This document shows, piece by piece, positions 1 through 7,450 of a stretch of DNA of 28,637 nt (position 1 is its first letter; the number at the start of each line of letters is the position of its first letter). This DNA is from Actinomycetes bacterium (GTDB lineage Bacteria > Actinomycetota > Actinomycetes > Propionibacteriales > Propionibacteriaceae). The position numbers were made by a program, and so were the translations under genes. Under the pieces are notes generated by a model. That model ran no database searches, was not told the origin of the DNA, and saw only the letters and a list, made by a program, of their open reading frames with translations. The DNA is taken from NCBI GenBank assembly GCA_023443125.1, contig JAEZVO010000076.1:1-28637 (forward strand), written 5' to 3'.

Positions 1-18
1 ACGCCTCTACTAGGAAAA

Positions 19-127
19 TGCCCCAGAACCCACGCCGACACATCGGCTAAATGCCACACCCGGCAGTATCGAGAACAGCCAAACGCGAGCCCCAGAACAC
101 CACCATCATGACTGTATCGAGACGCAG
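19..127. repeat. 109-bp block, left copy of a long inverted repeat
   Basis: Base-by-base comparison shows that this stretch is the exact reverse complement of 28529-28637, with no mismatch over 109 bp; the match stops at 128 and runs to the very end of the window on the other side, so the true repeat may be longer. Inside the block GTATCGAGA occurs at 66-74 and 114-122, and CCCCAGAAC at 21-29 and 90-98, so it is itself built from shorter direct repeats. It holds no convincing gene. I infer a dispersed extragenic repeat family of the host genome. Confidence 0.9.
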
Positions 128-133
128 TGGCGG

Positions 134-198
134 GGTTTCGATACGCGAGCTGCGCTCGCTACTCAACCACCGGCGCGGGGCGGCTACTCAACCACCGG
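134..198. repeat. REP-like palindromic module plus half-module
   Basis: A module at 134-172 runs from GGTTTCGATACGCGAG through a GCGAG/CTCGC hairpin to GCTACTCAACCACC. A second partial copy, GCTACTCAACCACCGG, follows at 183-198. The same module type, inverted and again doubled, is at 28458-28524. TATCGAAAC/GGTGGTTGAGTAG elements of this kind are, to my knowledge, common between genes in Propionibacteriaceae and other actinobacteria. The role is unknown; they could form RNA or cruciform hairpins. Confidence 0.8.
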
Positions 199-228
199 TA
201 CTGCGGGTTTCATTCGTAGAATCTCGAT

Positions 229-305
229 TGGTCGGGGTGACAGGATTTGAACCTGCGGCCTCGTCGTCCCGAACGACGCGCGCTACCAAACTGCGCCACA
301 CCCCG
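229..305 (-). tRNA. tRNA-Pro (anticodon CGG)
   Basis: The minus strand folds into a full cloverleaf: acceptor CGGGGTG/CACCCCG, D stem GCGC/GCGC, anticodon stem CGTCG/CGACG around loop TTCGGGA (anticodon CGG), and T stem GCAGG/CCTGT with loop TTCAAAT. The discriminator is A and a CCA tail appears to be encoded (229-231). The 3' end points towards the repeat block at 19-198. Confidence 0.95.
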
Positions 306-326
306 GCGGCAAATGAGCCGACGATC

Positions 327-357
327 AGCATAGCGCAGTTGCTGGCGCTGGCGCCAA
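327..357 (-). promoter_or_regulatory. probable tRNA-Pro promoter
   Basis: On the minus strand TTGGCG (352-357) and TATGCT (327-332) are separated by 19 bp. The expected start point is a few bases ahead of the mature tRNA 5' end at 305. The spacing is long and the -35 is imperfect, so this is tentative. Confidence 0.4.
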
Positions 358-364
358 ACGGCTA

Positions 365-1270
365 TCAACAGTGCGGTGTGAGCGTCACGAGGCTCGCCTC
401 TGGGCGGCAGGCGAAGCGGATCGGCGCAAAGGGCGAAGTTCCAAGCCCGGCGGAGACATGCAGGTGGGCCGTCTGTCCGTCGACGGTGTGCGTGCTCGCG
501 CCGCGCACGCGGTCAGGTTCGAGGTCGCAATTCGTGGTGAGTGCTCCGTAGCCAGGCACGCACACCTGTCCGCCGTGCGTGTGGCCGGCGAAGATGGCGG
601 CGACGCCGTCGGAGGTCATGGCATCGAGCAATCGCAGGTAGGGTGCGTGCGCGACGCCAATGGCGAGGTCGACGTCGGGTGCAGGTGCGCCGGCCACAGT
701 GGCGTAGTCATCGCGATCGTGGTGGGCGTCGTCGGTGCCACGAAACTCGACGGTCAGCCCGCGCAGCTGCAGGATATGTCGACGGTGCGTGAGATCCACC
801 CAACCGAGTGACTCCAGCATTTTGCGCAGTTCACCGGTGGGCAACGAGGGCACGACGTCGTCGGGGGTGGCTGTGGATCTCCCATTGGTGACATAGCGGA
901 GGGGGCTTTTGAAGCGGGGCGCTTGGTAGTCGTTGGACCCGAAGACGAACACGCCGGGGACGCCGCGCAGCCCGTCGAGCGCCTCACGCAATGGGCCGAT
1001 GGCTGCGGCACTGCTGATGTTGTCGCCAGTGTCGACAACGAGGTCGGGCTTCAACGACGCCAACCCGCGAACGAAGCGCAACTTGTCGCGCTGGCGGGGC
1101 AGCAAGTGCAGATCAGAGATGTGCAGCACCTTGATGCTCTCGCTGCCCGGAGGTAGTACGGGCAAGGTAGCCCGACGCAGCGTGAACAGGTGCGCCTCTG
1201 CGAGGGCCCAGCCGAACGCAGCGGCGCCGGCACCAACCAGGGCGCCGGCGCATTTCACTGCAGTGTGCAC
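365..1270 (-). CDS. metallophosphoesterase, YkuE/Rv3683-like
   Basis: A 301-residue calcineurin-like phosphoesterase. The dinuclear metal motifs are all present in order: HISDLHL (50-56), DTGDN (80-84), GSND (111-114), the VAHAP histidine (207-211) and GHTHGG (229-234). The N-terminus has a hydrophobic stretch (about 7-25), probably a membrane anchor or uncleaved signal. The GTG start overlaps the TAG stop of the upstream PBP gene by one base, so the two are probably co-transcribed and translationally coupled. The pairing with a PonA2-type PBP and a whiB gene matches Rv3683-ponA2-whiB4 of M. tuberculosis. The substrate is unknown; in this family it may be a cell-envelope phosphodiester or phospholipid, which is inference. 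Confidence 0.9.
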   Translation of the reverse strand: MHTAVKCAGALVGAGAAAFGWALAEAHLFTLRRATLPVLPPGSESIKVLHISDLHLLPRQRDKLRFVRGLASLKPDLVVDTGDNISSAAAIGPLREALDGLRGVPGVFVFGSNDYQAPRFKSPLRYVTNGRSTATPDDVVPSLPTGELRKMLESLGWVDLTHRRHILQLRGLTVEFRGTDDAHHDRDDYATVAGAPAPDVDLAIGVAHAPYLRLLDAMTSDGVAAIFAGHTHGGQVCVPGYGALTTNCDLEPDRVRGASTHTVDGQTAHLHVSAGLGTSPFAPIRFACRPEASLVTLTPHC

Positions 1271-3705
1271 TATCCGCCACCTTCACTCGGCGAGGGCGCC
1301 GGCTTCTGCGGTGGGCTGCCGGGCGACGGAGCCTGCTGCGTTTCGCTTGGCTCAGGCTTGGTCTCCGACGGGGTCGGCTTTGGCTGGGGCTTAGGCTCGG
1401 GCGCCGGACGTGGACCAGCGGAGATGCGCAGGGAAATCGTCGAGTAGACGGGGGCTTCCTTCGACGGGGACGCGCCGAGGAAGGTGCCCGAGGGGCGCGA
1501 CGAGTAGACCTTCAACCGCTGCGTGCTGAACCCGGCGGCCTCGATCGTCTTCTTCGCCTCGTCGTATCCCATGCCGGATACATCCGGAACGGGCACCTTC
1601 TTGCCTTCCTTCACCGACTTGCCCGGCTCGACGAATTTCGTCTTCGGCTTGTCCTTGAGCGCAGCAGTCATGGCAGCGCGCCAGATCTGGCCGGCGTCGC
1701 CACCACCTGTACCGCGGAGGTACTGGCCGTTGTGCATCTTGAAGCCGGTCAGCGACGTGCGGCGCTTGTCCCTTGGGAAACCGTTGTCGACGGCGAGCAT
1801 GCCGACACCCGCCATCTCGGGCGTGTATCCGGCGAACCACACTGCCGCGGCACTCTGCGTCGTACCGGTTTTGCCCGCCTGTGGGCGGCCGTCCTTGAGT
1901 GCCGCTGGACGGCCAGTACCGTTGGTCATCACGTTCGACAGCATCTTGTTCATGGCATCCGCGACGCCTTCGTCCATCACGCGCTCGCAACTGCCGTCGG
2001 GCACTGGAATGTCGGAGCCGTTCTCAGTCTTGATCGACTTGAGAATGCGGGGCTTGCAGTGGACGCCGCGGTTCGCGAGCGTCGCGTACCCTTCGGCCAT
2101 CGCGAGTGGAGTGACATAGCTCGTACCGAGCACCCACGACGGGTAGTACGACTCCTTCTCCTTCATGTCGACGCCATCAGCCCGCACAACGCCCGACTTC
2201 TGCGCCATCTCAATGGCGGGGCAGTTGCCCATCGCCTGCGTGAGGCGGAGGAAGTAGGTGTTGACGGAGTTCCTCAGCGCCTCGGTCATTGTGATGTTGC
2301 CGTAGCCGCGTCGGCCGAGGTTGCTCGGTGCGTAGTCTCTGTCGACGATCGCGGTGCCGTCGCAGCCCTTCCACCGGGTGCCAGCGAGATCAGTGAGGGT
2401 GCCGGGCGCGTTAATCGTGTGCGTCATCGACATACCGCCCTGCAGCGCAGCCGCCGAGGCGAACACTTTCATCGTCGAGCCGGATTGGAAGCCTTCCGCG
2501 CCACCCATGGCCTTGGTGACGTTGTAGTTGTAGTACGTCTCGCCCTTGGCCTTGTCGTCGCCCATCGCGGGGCGGCTCTGCGCCATCGCAACGATGAGGC
2601 CGGTCTTCGGCTCCAACAACACGGTGTTCGCGAGAATTGGGTCGGTCGGGGCGATCATGTCTGCCACGGCCTTTTCCGCCGCATCCTGCGCGGCGGGGTT
2701 AATCAGTGTCTGGATCGTGAGGCCGCCGCGGCGCAACGTGTTGCGTCGCTCTTCTCGGGTGTCGCCCAGGCCTTCCACCTGGCCGCTGAGCAGCGTGTGC
2801 GTCACGTAATCGCAGAGGAACGGGTACTTCGATGTAATACAGCCGTTCGGGGTGCGCGTGACCTTCTTCTGATCGAAGCCCGTCTTCTTCGCCTCGTCGG
2901 CTTCAGCCTGCGTCACGTAGCCCTCGTCGGCGAGGCGTTGCAGCACCACATTGCGACGCTGCAAGGCCTTCTGCTCGTTCTTCACCGGGTTCAGCCCGAC
3001 GGGGTTCTGCACCAGACCGGCGAGCAGAGCGCTCTGGGGGAGGTTGAGGTCCTTCGCGGGGATGCCGAAGTACTGCTGCGCGGCGGCCTCGACACCGTAG
3101 GCGCCATTGCCGTAGTAGGCGATGTTGAGGTACCGCTCGAGAATCTCGTCTTTCGTGAGCTTTTCTTCGACGGCGAAGGCGTAGCGCGCCTCGTGAATCT
3201 TGCGTTCAATCGACACCTCGACGGCTGCCTTCGCCGCCTTCGGGTCGTTGCTGTATTTGGCCTGTTCGACGCGCACCAGCTTCACGTACTGCTGGGTGAG
3301 TGTCGAGGCACCCTGGGTGTCGCCCGAGATGGTCTTGAAGAACGCTCGGACCATGCCCTCCGGATCGACAGCGCCATGTTCGTAGAAGCGGTGATCCTCG
3401 ATTGCGATCTGCGCTTGTTGCATGATGGGCGAGATCTCATCGAGGGGCTTGTAGATGCGGTTCTCCTCGAAGAACGTGGAGAGGACCTCGCCGTTCGCCA
3501 TCAGGATTCGGGAACGCTGTGACTGCGGCGGAGCTTCGAACTCGGCGGGCAGGTACTCCAACGACTGCTTGGCGGCCTTCGTCGCCCCGCTCGCCATCGC
3601 GACGAACGGCACGGCCACTCCGCTCAGCAGCACGCCCGCAAGCAGGCTGACTGCCAGGAACATGAAGAGGGCATACGCCTTCTCGCTCAGTTTCGCCGAT
3701 TTCAT
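1270..3705 (-). CDS. ponA2: class A penicillin-binding protein with PASTA domain, PonA2-like
   Basis: An 811-residue bifunctional peptidoglycan synthase. After a short cytoplasmic tail comes a membrane anchor (about 11-38). The glycosyltransferase (GT51) domain holds catalytic Glu103 in AIEDHRFYEHG and the GASTLTQQYVK motif (132-142). The transpeptidase has S410-T-M-K413, S480-V-N482 and K612-T-G614. One PASTA domain (about 703-764) is followed by a low-complexity Pro/Glu/Ser tail to the end. The start at 3705 is chosen because the protein then begins MKSAKLSEK just before the membrane segment and because a TAGACT hexamer lies 7 nt upstream; an in-frame extension to 3774 has no such support. 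PASTA domain and synteny favour PonA2 over PonA1. Confidence 0.93.
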   Translation of the reverse strand: MKSAKLSEKAYALFMFLAVSLLAGVLLSGVAVPFVAMASGATKAAKQSLEYLPAEFEAPPQSQRSRILMANGEVLSTFFEENRIYKPLDEISPIMQQAQIAIEDHRFYEHGAVDPEGMVRAFFKTISGDTQGASTLTQQYVKLVRVEQAKYSNDPKAAKAAVEVSIERKIHEARYAFAVEEKLTKDEILERYLNIAYYGNGAYGVEAAAQQYFGIPAKDLNLPQSALLAGLVQNPVGLNPVKNEQKALQRRNVVLQRLADEGYVTQAEADEAKKTGFDQKKVTRTPNGCITSKYPFLCDYVTHTLLSGQVEGLGDTREERRNTLRRGGLTIQTLINPAAQDAAEKAVADMIAPTDPILANTVLLEPKTGLIVAMAQSRPAMGDDKAKGETYYNYNVTKAMGGAEGFQSGSTMKVFASAAALQGGMSMTHTINAPGTLTDLAGTRWKGCDGTAIVDRDYAPSNLGRRGYGNITMTEALRNSVNTYFLRLTQAMGNCPAIEMAQKSGVVRADGVDMKEKESYYPSWVLGTSYVTPLAMAEGYATLANRGVHCKPRILKSIKTENGSDIPVPDGSCERVMDEGVADAMNKMLSNVMTNGTGRPAALKDGRPQAGKTGTTQSAAAVWFAGYTPEMAGVGMLAVDNGFPRDKRRTSLTGFKMHNGQYLRGTGGGDAGQIWRAAMTAALKDKPKTKFVEPGKSVKEGKKVPVPDVSGMGYDEAKKTIEAAGFSTQRLKVYSSRPSGTFLGASPSKEAPVYSTISLRISAGPRPAPEPKPQPKPTPSETKPEPSETQQAPSPGSPPQKPAPSPSEGGG

Positions 3706-3712
3706 GGCGTCC

Positions 3713-3718
3713 AGTCTA
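3713..3718 (-). promoter_or_regulatory. candidate -10 (TAGACT) for a leaderless ponA2 transcript
   Basis: TAGACT on the minus strand ends 7 nt before the ATG at 3705, and no Shine-Dalgarno sequence lies in between. This is the spacing expected when transcription begins at or next to the start codon. No clear -35 is visible. Confidence 0.5.
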
Positions 3719-3804
3719 CGGGACGCTTGAAGTAATCCCCGTATCTCCACACAGGCGAGCGTTCTGCAGCTCACAGGCGCTTCCGTTATCTTGTCGTGAC
3801 CTGG

Positions 3805-3842
3805 TAGGCTTCAAAGCACCGGACAACCTGCGCAAAGGAGGG
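3805..3842 (+). promoter_or_regulatory. whiB promoter -10 (TAGGCT) and strong ribosome binding site
   Basis: TAGGCT at 3805-3810 would give a leader of about 30 nt. That leader carries AAGGAGG (3836-3842) upstream of the ATG at 3849. No good -35 is seen. The 143-bp gap between ponA2 and whiB therefore holds divergent promoters. Confidence 0.55.
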
Positions 3843-3848
3843 CAGAGC

Positions 3849-4109
3849 ATGTCTCTTGCAGAAGTGAGTGAATGGACGCTTCGAGCCAACTGCCGTGATC
3901 TAGCCGATGCACTGTTTCCCGAAGGTAAAGACCAAAAGCGTGCCCGAGTTGTGTGTCGAGATTGCCCCGTCCGGTCTGAATGCCTCGCGGAGGCGCTCGA
4001 CAACCGCATCGAATGGGGAGTGTGGGGCGGCATGACCGAACGGGAGCGCCGCGCACTACTGCGCGCTCGCCCTGACATTAAAGACTGGCATGCCGTGCTC
4101 TGTCGCTAG
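3849..4109 (+). CDS. whiB4: WhiB-family iron-sulfur transcriptional regulator, WhiB4-like
   Basis: An 86-residue WhiB protein. The four cluster ligands are Cys15, Cys36, Cys39 and Cys45 (C...CxxCxxxxxC), followed by the family turn GVWGGMTERERR (57-68) and a basic region. Cys85 near the end is additional. WhiB proteins bind a [4Fe-4S] cluster that senses oxygen, nitric oxide or redox state, and act with sigma factors or on DNA. The position divergent from a PonA2-like gene matches whiB4 of M. tuberculosis, so the paralogue assignment rests on synteny. It has its own promoter and a strong ribosome binding site. Confidence 0.93.
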   Translation: MSLAEVSEWTLRANCRDLADALFPEGKDQKRARVVCRDCPVRSECLAEALDNRIEWGVWGGMTERERRALLRARPDIKDWHAVLCR

Positions 4110-4132
4110 TCGGCATGGTTGCCCTACCTAGC

Positions 4133-4138
4133 TAGGCT
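4133..4138 (+). promoter_or_regulatory. candidate -10 (TAGGCT), leaderless start of the DUF4177-nth-tlpA-nudix operon
   Basis: TAGGCT ends 7 nt before the ATG at 4146, with no ribosome binding site between. It overlaps the small palindrome CCTAGCTAGG (4127-4136). Confidence 0.5.
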
Positions 4139-4145
4139 GACTGCC

Positions 4146-4304
4146 ATGACGAAATGGGAGTACTTCACCGCACCGATCCTGTCGCACGTTGCACAGCAGA
4201 TCCTCAACAACTTCGGTTCTGAAGGCTGGGAGCTCGTGACTCTCGCGCCCGGACCGAACCCCGACACCCTCGTCGGTTACTTCAAGCGCCCACTCGAGAG
4301 CTGA
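4146..4304 (+). CDS. small DUF4177-type protein
   Basis: A 52-residue protein starting MTKWEYFTAPIL and containing GSEGWELVTLAPGP and a terminal YFKRP, the usual signature of the short DUF4177 proteins found between whiB4 and nth in many actinobacteria. It is probably a small soluble alpha/beta protein of unknown function. The ATG at 4146 is preferred over an in-frame TTG at 4119 because homologues start at this Met-Thr-Lys-Trp-Glu-Tyr and a -10 sits just upstream. nth follows three bases after its stop codon, so it heads an operon. Confidence 0.85.
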   Translation: MTKWEYFTAPILSHVAQQILNNFGSEGWELVTLAPGPNPDTLVGYFKRPLES

Positions 4305-4307
4305 TTG

Positions 4308-4982
4308 ATGGAGTCCGCGGCGCGCGTCGCGGACCAGCTCGCTGCGGCGTACCCTGATGCCCGATGCGAGCTCAACTTCACGACGCCATTTGAGTTGCTG
4401 GTCGCGACGGTGTTGTCCGCGCAATCCACCGACGTGCGGGTGAACGCCGTCACACCGAAGCTGTTCGACGAGTTTCCCGACGCCGAGGCGCTGGCCGTGG
4501 CCAGCCCGGAGCGTGTGGAGAGCATCATTCGTCCGGTGGGCATGTACCGCAACAAGGCGATGGCCCTCGTCGGACTCTCGCGGATGATCGTCGACGAGTA
4601 TGCCGGCGCCGTTCCTGACACGCTCGAGCAGCTCGTTGCGTTGCCAGGTGTTGGGCGTAAGACAGCGAACGTCGTGCTTGGTAACGCTTTTGGTGTGCCG
4701 GGCATCACACCGGATACGCACGTGATGCGGGTGAGCAACCGGCTCGGATGGGTGGATTCGCGCAAGCCCGATGCCGTCGAACAGCGGCTCATGGAATTAC
4801 TGCCACGTGAGCAATGGACGGTCATGTCGCACGTGCTCATCACGCACGGCCGTCGAGTGTGCCATGCCAGGCGCCCTGCATGCGGGGCGTGCCCCGTCGT
4901 AGACGCATGCCCGAGTAATGATTGCGGCGAGCAAGACCCGGAGAAAGCAGCGGCACTCGTCACGCAGGGGGCAGGCCGGTGA
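4308..4982 (+). CDS. nth: endonuclease III
   Basis: A 224-residue base-excision-repair DNA glycosylase/AP lyase that removes oxidised pyrimidines. The helix-hairpin-helix LPGVGRKTANVVL carries the catalytic lysine (Lys118) and Asp136 lies in DTHVMR. The [4Fe-4S] cluster ligands are Cys185, Cys192, Cys195 and Cys201 with the standard C-x6-C-x2-C-x5-C spacing. The length is typical. The ATG at 4308 follows the DUF4177 stop by three bases; an in-frame TTG at 4305 is less likely. Its end overlaps the next gene by four bases (GTGA), so expression is coupled. Synteny matches Rv3674c. Confidence 0.95.
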   Translation: MESAARVADQLAAAYPDARCELNFTTPFELLVATVLSAQSTDVRVNAVTPKLFDEFPDAEALAVASPERVESIIRPVGMYRNKAMALVGLSRMIVDEYAGAVPDTLEQLVALPGVGRKTANVVLGNAFGVPGITPDTHVMRVSNRLGWVDSRKPDAVEQRLMELLPREQWTVMSHVLITHGRRVCHARRPACGACPVVDACPSNDCGEQDPEKAAALVTQGAGR

Positions 4983-5560
4983 AGGCGCAGCTCGTATCGC
5001 TCGTCGCGGCTGCGGTGTGTCTCGTCGCCTGCGTCCCGTCACAGACATCACCCAGCGCATCGCCCTGGTCGTCGAGCGACCTGCGCGCGTTGAGGGAGCA
5101 GTACGGGGTTCCAGACTGTCCGACGAGCGACCCCGACGCCCAGCCTGTCGGGGATGGGCTACCGCGCACGGCGCTGCCGTGTTTGGGCTCCGACAAGGTG
5201 GTGAACCTCGCTGGGCTGCCGCGCAAGCCGATGGTCATCAATCTGTGGGCGCAGTGGTGTGCGCCGTGTCGGGAAGAATCGCCGTTCCTTCGGGATGTGG
5301 CCACGAAGCGCGACGACGTCGCCTTTCTTGGCATCAACTACAACGACCCGAAACCCGACTGGGCGCTCGAATTTGCCTCCGTCGTGCAGTGGCCGTACCC
5401 GCACGTGCAGGACATGGACAAGGAGCTGCGTGCCGAACTGAACGTGCCCGGCATCCCCATGACGCTGTTCGTCGACGCCGCAGGCCACGTGGTGTACACG
5501 CACCCGGGCGTGCTGAAATCCAGCGCGCAGCTTGAACAGCTGATCGAGGAGCACCTGTGA
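4979..5560 (+). CDS. TlpA/ResA-type thioredoxin-like lipoprotein
   Basis: A 193-residue exported thiol-disulfide oxidoreductase. The N-terminal signal peptide ends in a lipobox LVAC with Cys18 as the lipidated residue. The thioredoxin fold carries WCAPC (93-97) and a GIPMT segment near 158-162 with the cis-proline. It should act on the outer face of the membrane, reducing or oxidising exported proteins or cytochrome apoproteins; the partner cannot be told from sequence. The GTG start at 4979 overlaps the nth stop (GTGA) and places the signal peptide at the exact N-terminus; the longer in-frame alternative from 4922 would bury it. Synteny matches Rv3673c. Confidence 0.9.
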   Translation: MKAQLVSLVAAAVCLVACVPSQTSPSASPWSSSDLRALREQYGVPDCPTSDPDAQPVGDGLPRTALPCLGSDKVVNLAGLPRKPMVINLWAQWCAPCREESPFLRDVATKRDDVAFLGINYNDPKPDWALEFASVVQWPYPHVQDMDKELRAELNVPGIPMTLFVDAAGHVVYTHPGVLKSSAQLEQLIEEHL

Positions 5561-6177
5561 CGTTCGCGACGCTGCGAGACGCACTCGTGAACCCGCAGCC
5601 GTTGCGCGTCGCCGATATGGATCGCCAGCCGCGCGGGGAGCGCTCGGCCGCCGTCGCTATGATGCTGAGCGACGAGCCCGACCCCCGCATCACGTTCGTG
5701 CGCAGAGCCTCGACGCTGCGCAACCACGCAGGCCAGGTGGCGTTGCCGGGTGGACGCATCGATCCGGGCGACGATGGCCCCGTCGACGCCGCACTGCGTG
5801 AAGCGTGGGAAGAAGTGGGGCTGGAACGAGACACCGTCGATGTGCTTGGCCAGTTGCCGCCCGTGTGGGTGCCGAAATCGAACTTCGACGTCACCACCGT
5901 CGTCGTCACGTGGCCGGGCGGTGAGCTGCACGCGATGGATCTGGGGGAAACGGAATCTGTGCACCAGTGCCCGATATCGATGCTCACCTCGGCGACGGTG
6001 CGTCGTACATCGCTTCATCCGACAGGGTTCCGCGGGCCAGCCTTCGTACTTCCCGACGTGTTCATCTGGGGGCTCACCGCGCACCTCGTCGACTGGGTGC
6101 TGCGCTTGGGTGGCTGGGAAACAAACTGGGACCGAGACGATGTCGTCCCGATCCCAGCCGAATACTTACGTGACTAG
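5557..6177 (+). CDS. Nudix hydrolase, CoA pyrophosphatase (NudL-like)
   Basis: A 206-residue Nudix protein. The Nudix box ends in REAWEEVGL (81-89), and it is preceded by TLRNHAGQVALPGGRID (53-69), the extended signature of the coenzyme A diphosphatase subgroup. The predicted reaction is hydrolysis of CoA or acyl-CoA to 3',5'-ADP and phosphopantetheine. In the box, the first Glu of the consensus GX5E is Asp here, while the metal-binding REXXEE core is intact. The GTG start overlaps the previous stop (GTGA). The stop codon shares the bases CTAG with the stop of the convergent gene at 6174. Synteny matches Rv3672c; the MarP protease gene that follows it in mycobacteria is not present. Confidence 0.87.
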   Translation: MTFATLRDALVNPQPLRVADMDRQPRGERSAAVAMMLSDEPDPRITFVRRASTLRNHAGQVALPGGRIDPGDDGPVDAALREAWEEVGLERDTVDVLGQLPPVWVPKSNFDVTTVVVTWPGGELHAMDLGETESVHQCPISMLTSATVRRTSLHPTGFRGPAFVLPDVFIWGLTAHLVDWVLRLGGWETNWDRDDVVPIPAEYLRD

Positions 6178-6629
6178 GCGGTTTCCCCAGGAACCACGTT
6201 GAGGTCGGGGTGCTTGGCGGGCATCGCCGGATCGTTCTTGCGGGCCCATCCATCCGACATGGCGTTCAGCGTCGCCTTGAACTCGGCGATAGTGGCCTCT
6301 GGTGCCTTGACCTTCTTGAAATTGCCGATGCCGATGAGAGCGAAGATACCGGCGAAGACGAGCGACACCACCGCGGCGATGAGGAAGCCAAAGATGAGCG
6401 AGAGGGCCAGGCTGAGGCCCGTCAGCGTGAGGAGCCAGGTGAACAGCGCAGCCAGCGCGATGACGATCATCCATACTGCGTGGAGCGCGAAGCCAAGCGA
6501 CACGGCGAACATGCCCACGCCGACACCAGCCATTTTCGCCGACGGTACGAGCTCGGCCTTAGCGAGTTCGGCTTCCTTGGACAAGAAATCGCCCAGGTTC
6601 TCCCTGATGTCTTTCACGTTGTCAGCCAT
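6174..6629 (-). CDS. phage-holin-superfamily (DUF1469) membrane protein
   Basis: A 151-residue protein with an amphipathic N-terminal segment (NLGDFLSKEAELAKAEL, about 11-27), two hydrophobic hairpin segments (about 33-64 and 70-101) and a charged C-terminal tail. This is the layout of actinobacterial DUF1469 proteins, called holin-like only by distant similarity; no phage genes are nearby. Start 6629 is supported by AAAGGA five bases upstream and a TAGGCT -10 at 6652-6657. Synteny suggests an Rv3669 counterpart. The function is unknown, probably envelope-related. Confidence 0.8.
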   Translation of the reverse strand: MADNVKDIRENLGDFLSKEAELAKAELVPSAKMAGVGVGMFAVSLGFALHAVWMIVIALAALFTWLLTLTGLSLALSLIFGFLIAAVVSLVFAGIFALIGIGNFKKVKAPEATIAEFKATLNAMSDGWARKNDPAMPAKHPDLNVVPGETA

Positions 6630-6634
6630 TTCGT

Positions 6635-6657
6635 TCCTTTCGTGTCCTCCTAGCCTA
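6635..6657 (-). promoter_or_regulatory. promoter -10 (TAGGCT) and RBS of the holin-like gene
   Basis: On the minus strand TAGGCT (6652-6657) is followed by AAAGGA (6635-6640), five bases before the ATG at 6629. The leader would be about 16 nt. The gene can therefore be transcribed apart from the upstream methyltransferase gene. Confidence 0.5.
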
Positions 6658-6676
6658 TGCGCTCTCGGGCCAGTCG

Positions 6677-7414
6677 TCAGACCTTGATCGCCAATCCGTC
6701 GTCGGGAATGCGCACGGGGTTGGTGAGCTCGGCGTGATCCACCCATGCCCGCCAGCACAGCAATTGGAAGGGAAGCTTCAAGTTTTCGCCGGGACGCGCT
6801 GCGGAATCGTAGAGCTCCATCACCTGCTCAATGAGGTGGGTGAGCTGCCGCTCCCCAAGCGAACGGGTCAGCGGCTGGCGCCGTACCATCGCCTGCATCG
6901 CTTCTCTGGACAGCGGCTGCCAAATACGGAACGCGCGCGTCTCGATCTCTGGGAAATAATGCGACTCGCGCAGCTGCTCGAGAGACTGGTGACCGTAGTC
7001 GCCACGCATCGCCATCGGGTCGTAGCGACGAAGCAGCGCTGCTAATCGACGCACCCACGGCACGGAATCGTCGCGGATGAGGTACGACGCGGAGAAGCAC
7101 CCTCCTTCACGAAGCACGCGGGCGATCTGCGGCAGCGCCTGTTCGGCGTCGAGCGTGTGGAAGCTTTGGTGGCTCAGCACCACCTCGAACTGGAACGGGT
7201 CGGTGGGGATTGCCTCGGCACGTCCTTGGAGTGCGACGACGCCGGGGGCCCGTCGGTGATGCGCCACCACCTTCTCCGACGGTGAGAGCGCGAGGATGTG
7301 GTGGCCGCGGTTGCTGAGGCGCCCAGGCAGCGCGAGGTCGTCGCCGACGACGAGTCCGCGCACGCCGCTCCAGACGGCGAGCCAATCGAGTGCTTCAGGG
7401 GGAAACGTGCTCAC
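6677..7414 (-). CDS. class I SAM-dependent methyltransferase
   Basis: A 245-residue protein with a Methyltransf_11-like layout: a loose motif I (GLVVGDDLALPGRLSNRG, about 20-37), the acidic/loop region QGRAEAIPTDPFQFEVVLSHQSFHTL with the typical 'A-x-x-I-P' segment, and ARVLREGGCFSASYL as motif III-like. Motif I lacks the classical GxGxG, so the cofactor pocket is atypical. The C-terminal half is of no family I recognise. The GTG start has a strong GAGGAGG ribosome site (7420-7426). It is divergent from the tad unit and same-strand with the holin-like gene. The substrate is unknown. Confidence 0.75.
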   Translation of the reverse strand: MSTFPPEALDWLAVWSGVRGLVVGDDLALPGRLSNRGHHILALSPSEKVVAHHRRAPGVVALQGRAEAIPTDPFQFEVVLSHQSFHTLDAEQALPQIARVLREGGCFSASYLIRDDSVPWVRRLAALLRRYDPMAMRGDYGHQSLEQLRESHYFPEIETRAFRIWQPLSREAMQAMVRRQPLTRSLGERQLTHLIEQVMELYDSAARPGENLKLPFQLLCWRAWVDHAELTNPVRIPDDGLAIKV

Positions 7415-7419
7415 TAAGA

Positions 7420-7438
7420 CCTCCTCGCTCCAAGCCTA
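7420..7438 (-). promoter_or_regulatory. -10 (TAGGCT) and strong RBS of the methyltransferase gene
   Basis: TAGGCT on the minus strand (7433-7438) lies just ahead of GAGGAGG (7420-7426), five bases from the GTG at 7414. The leader would be very short and begin at or near the ribosome site. Confidence 0.5.
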
Positions 7439-7450
7439 GCCGTGTGCGGA

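Noticed and set aside
19..305. tRNA-Pro with adjacent repeat as an integration (att) site of a genomic island
   Set aside because: No integrase, no duplicated tRNA 3' end and no foreign gene content are seen; the neighbouring genes are conserved core genes.
51..551. Plus-strand open frame running from the repeat through tRNA-Pro
   Set aside because: It reads through a tRNA gene and repeat DNA. The shared first residues with a frame at the other end simply reflect the 109-bp inverted repeat.
3706..3774. 23-residue N-terminal extension of the PBP
   Set aside because: The extension lacks family similarity and would run over the candidate TAGACT promoter at 3713-3718.
6174..6629. Holin-like gene as a sign of prophage
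   Set aside because: No endolysin, structural or phage regulatory gene is near, and DUF1469 proteins of this type are ordinary chromosomal genes in actinobacteria.
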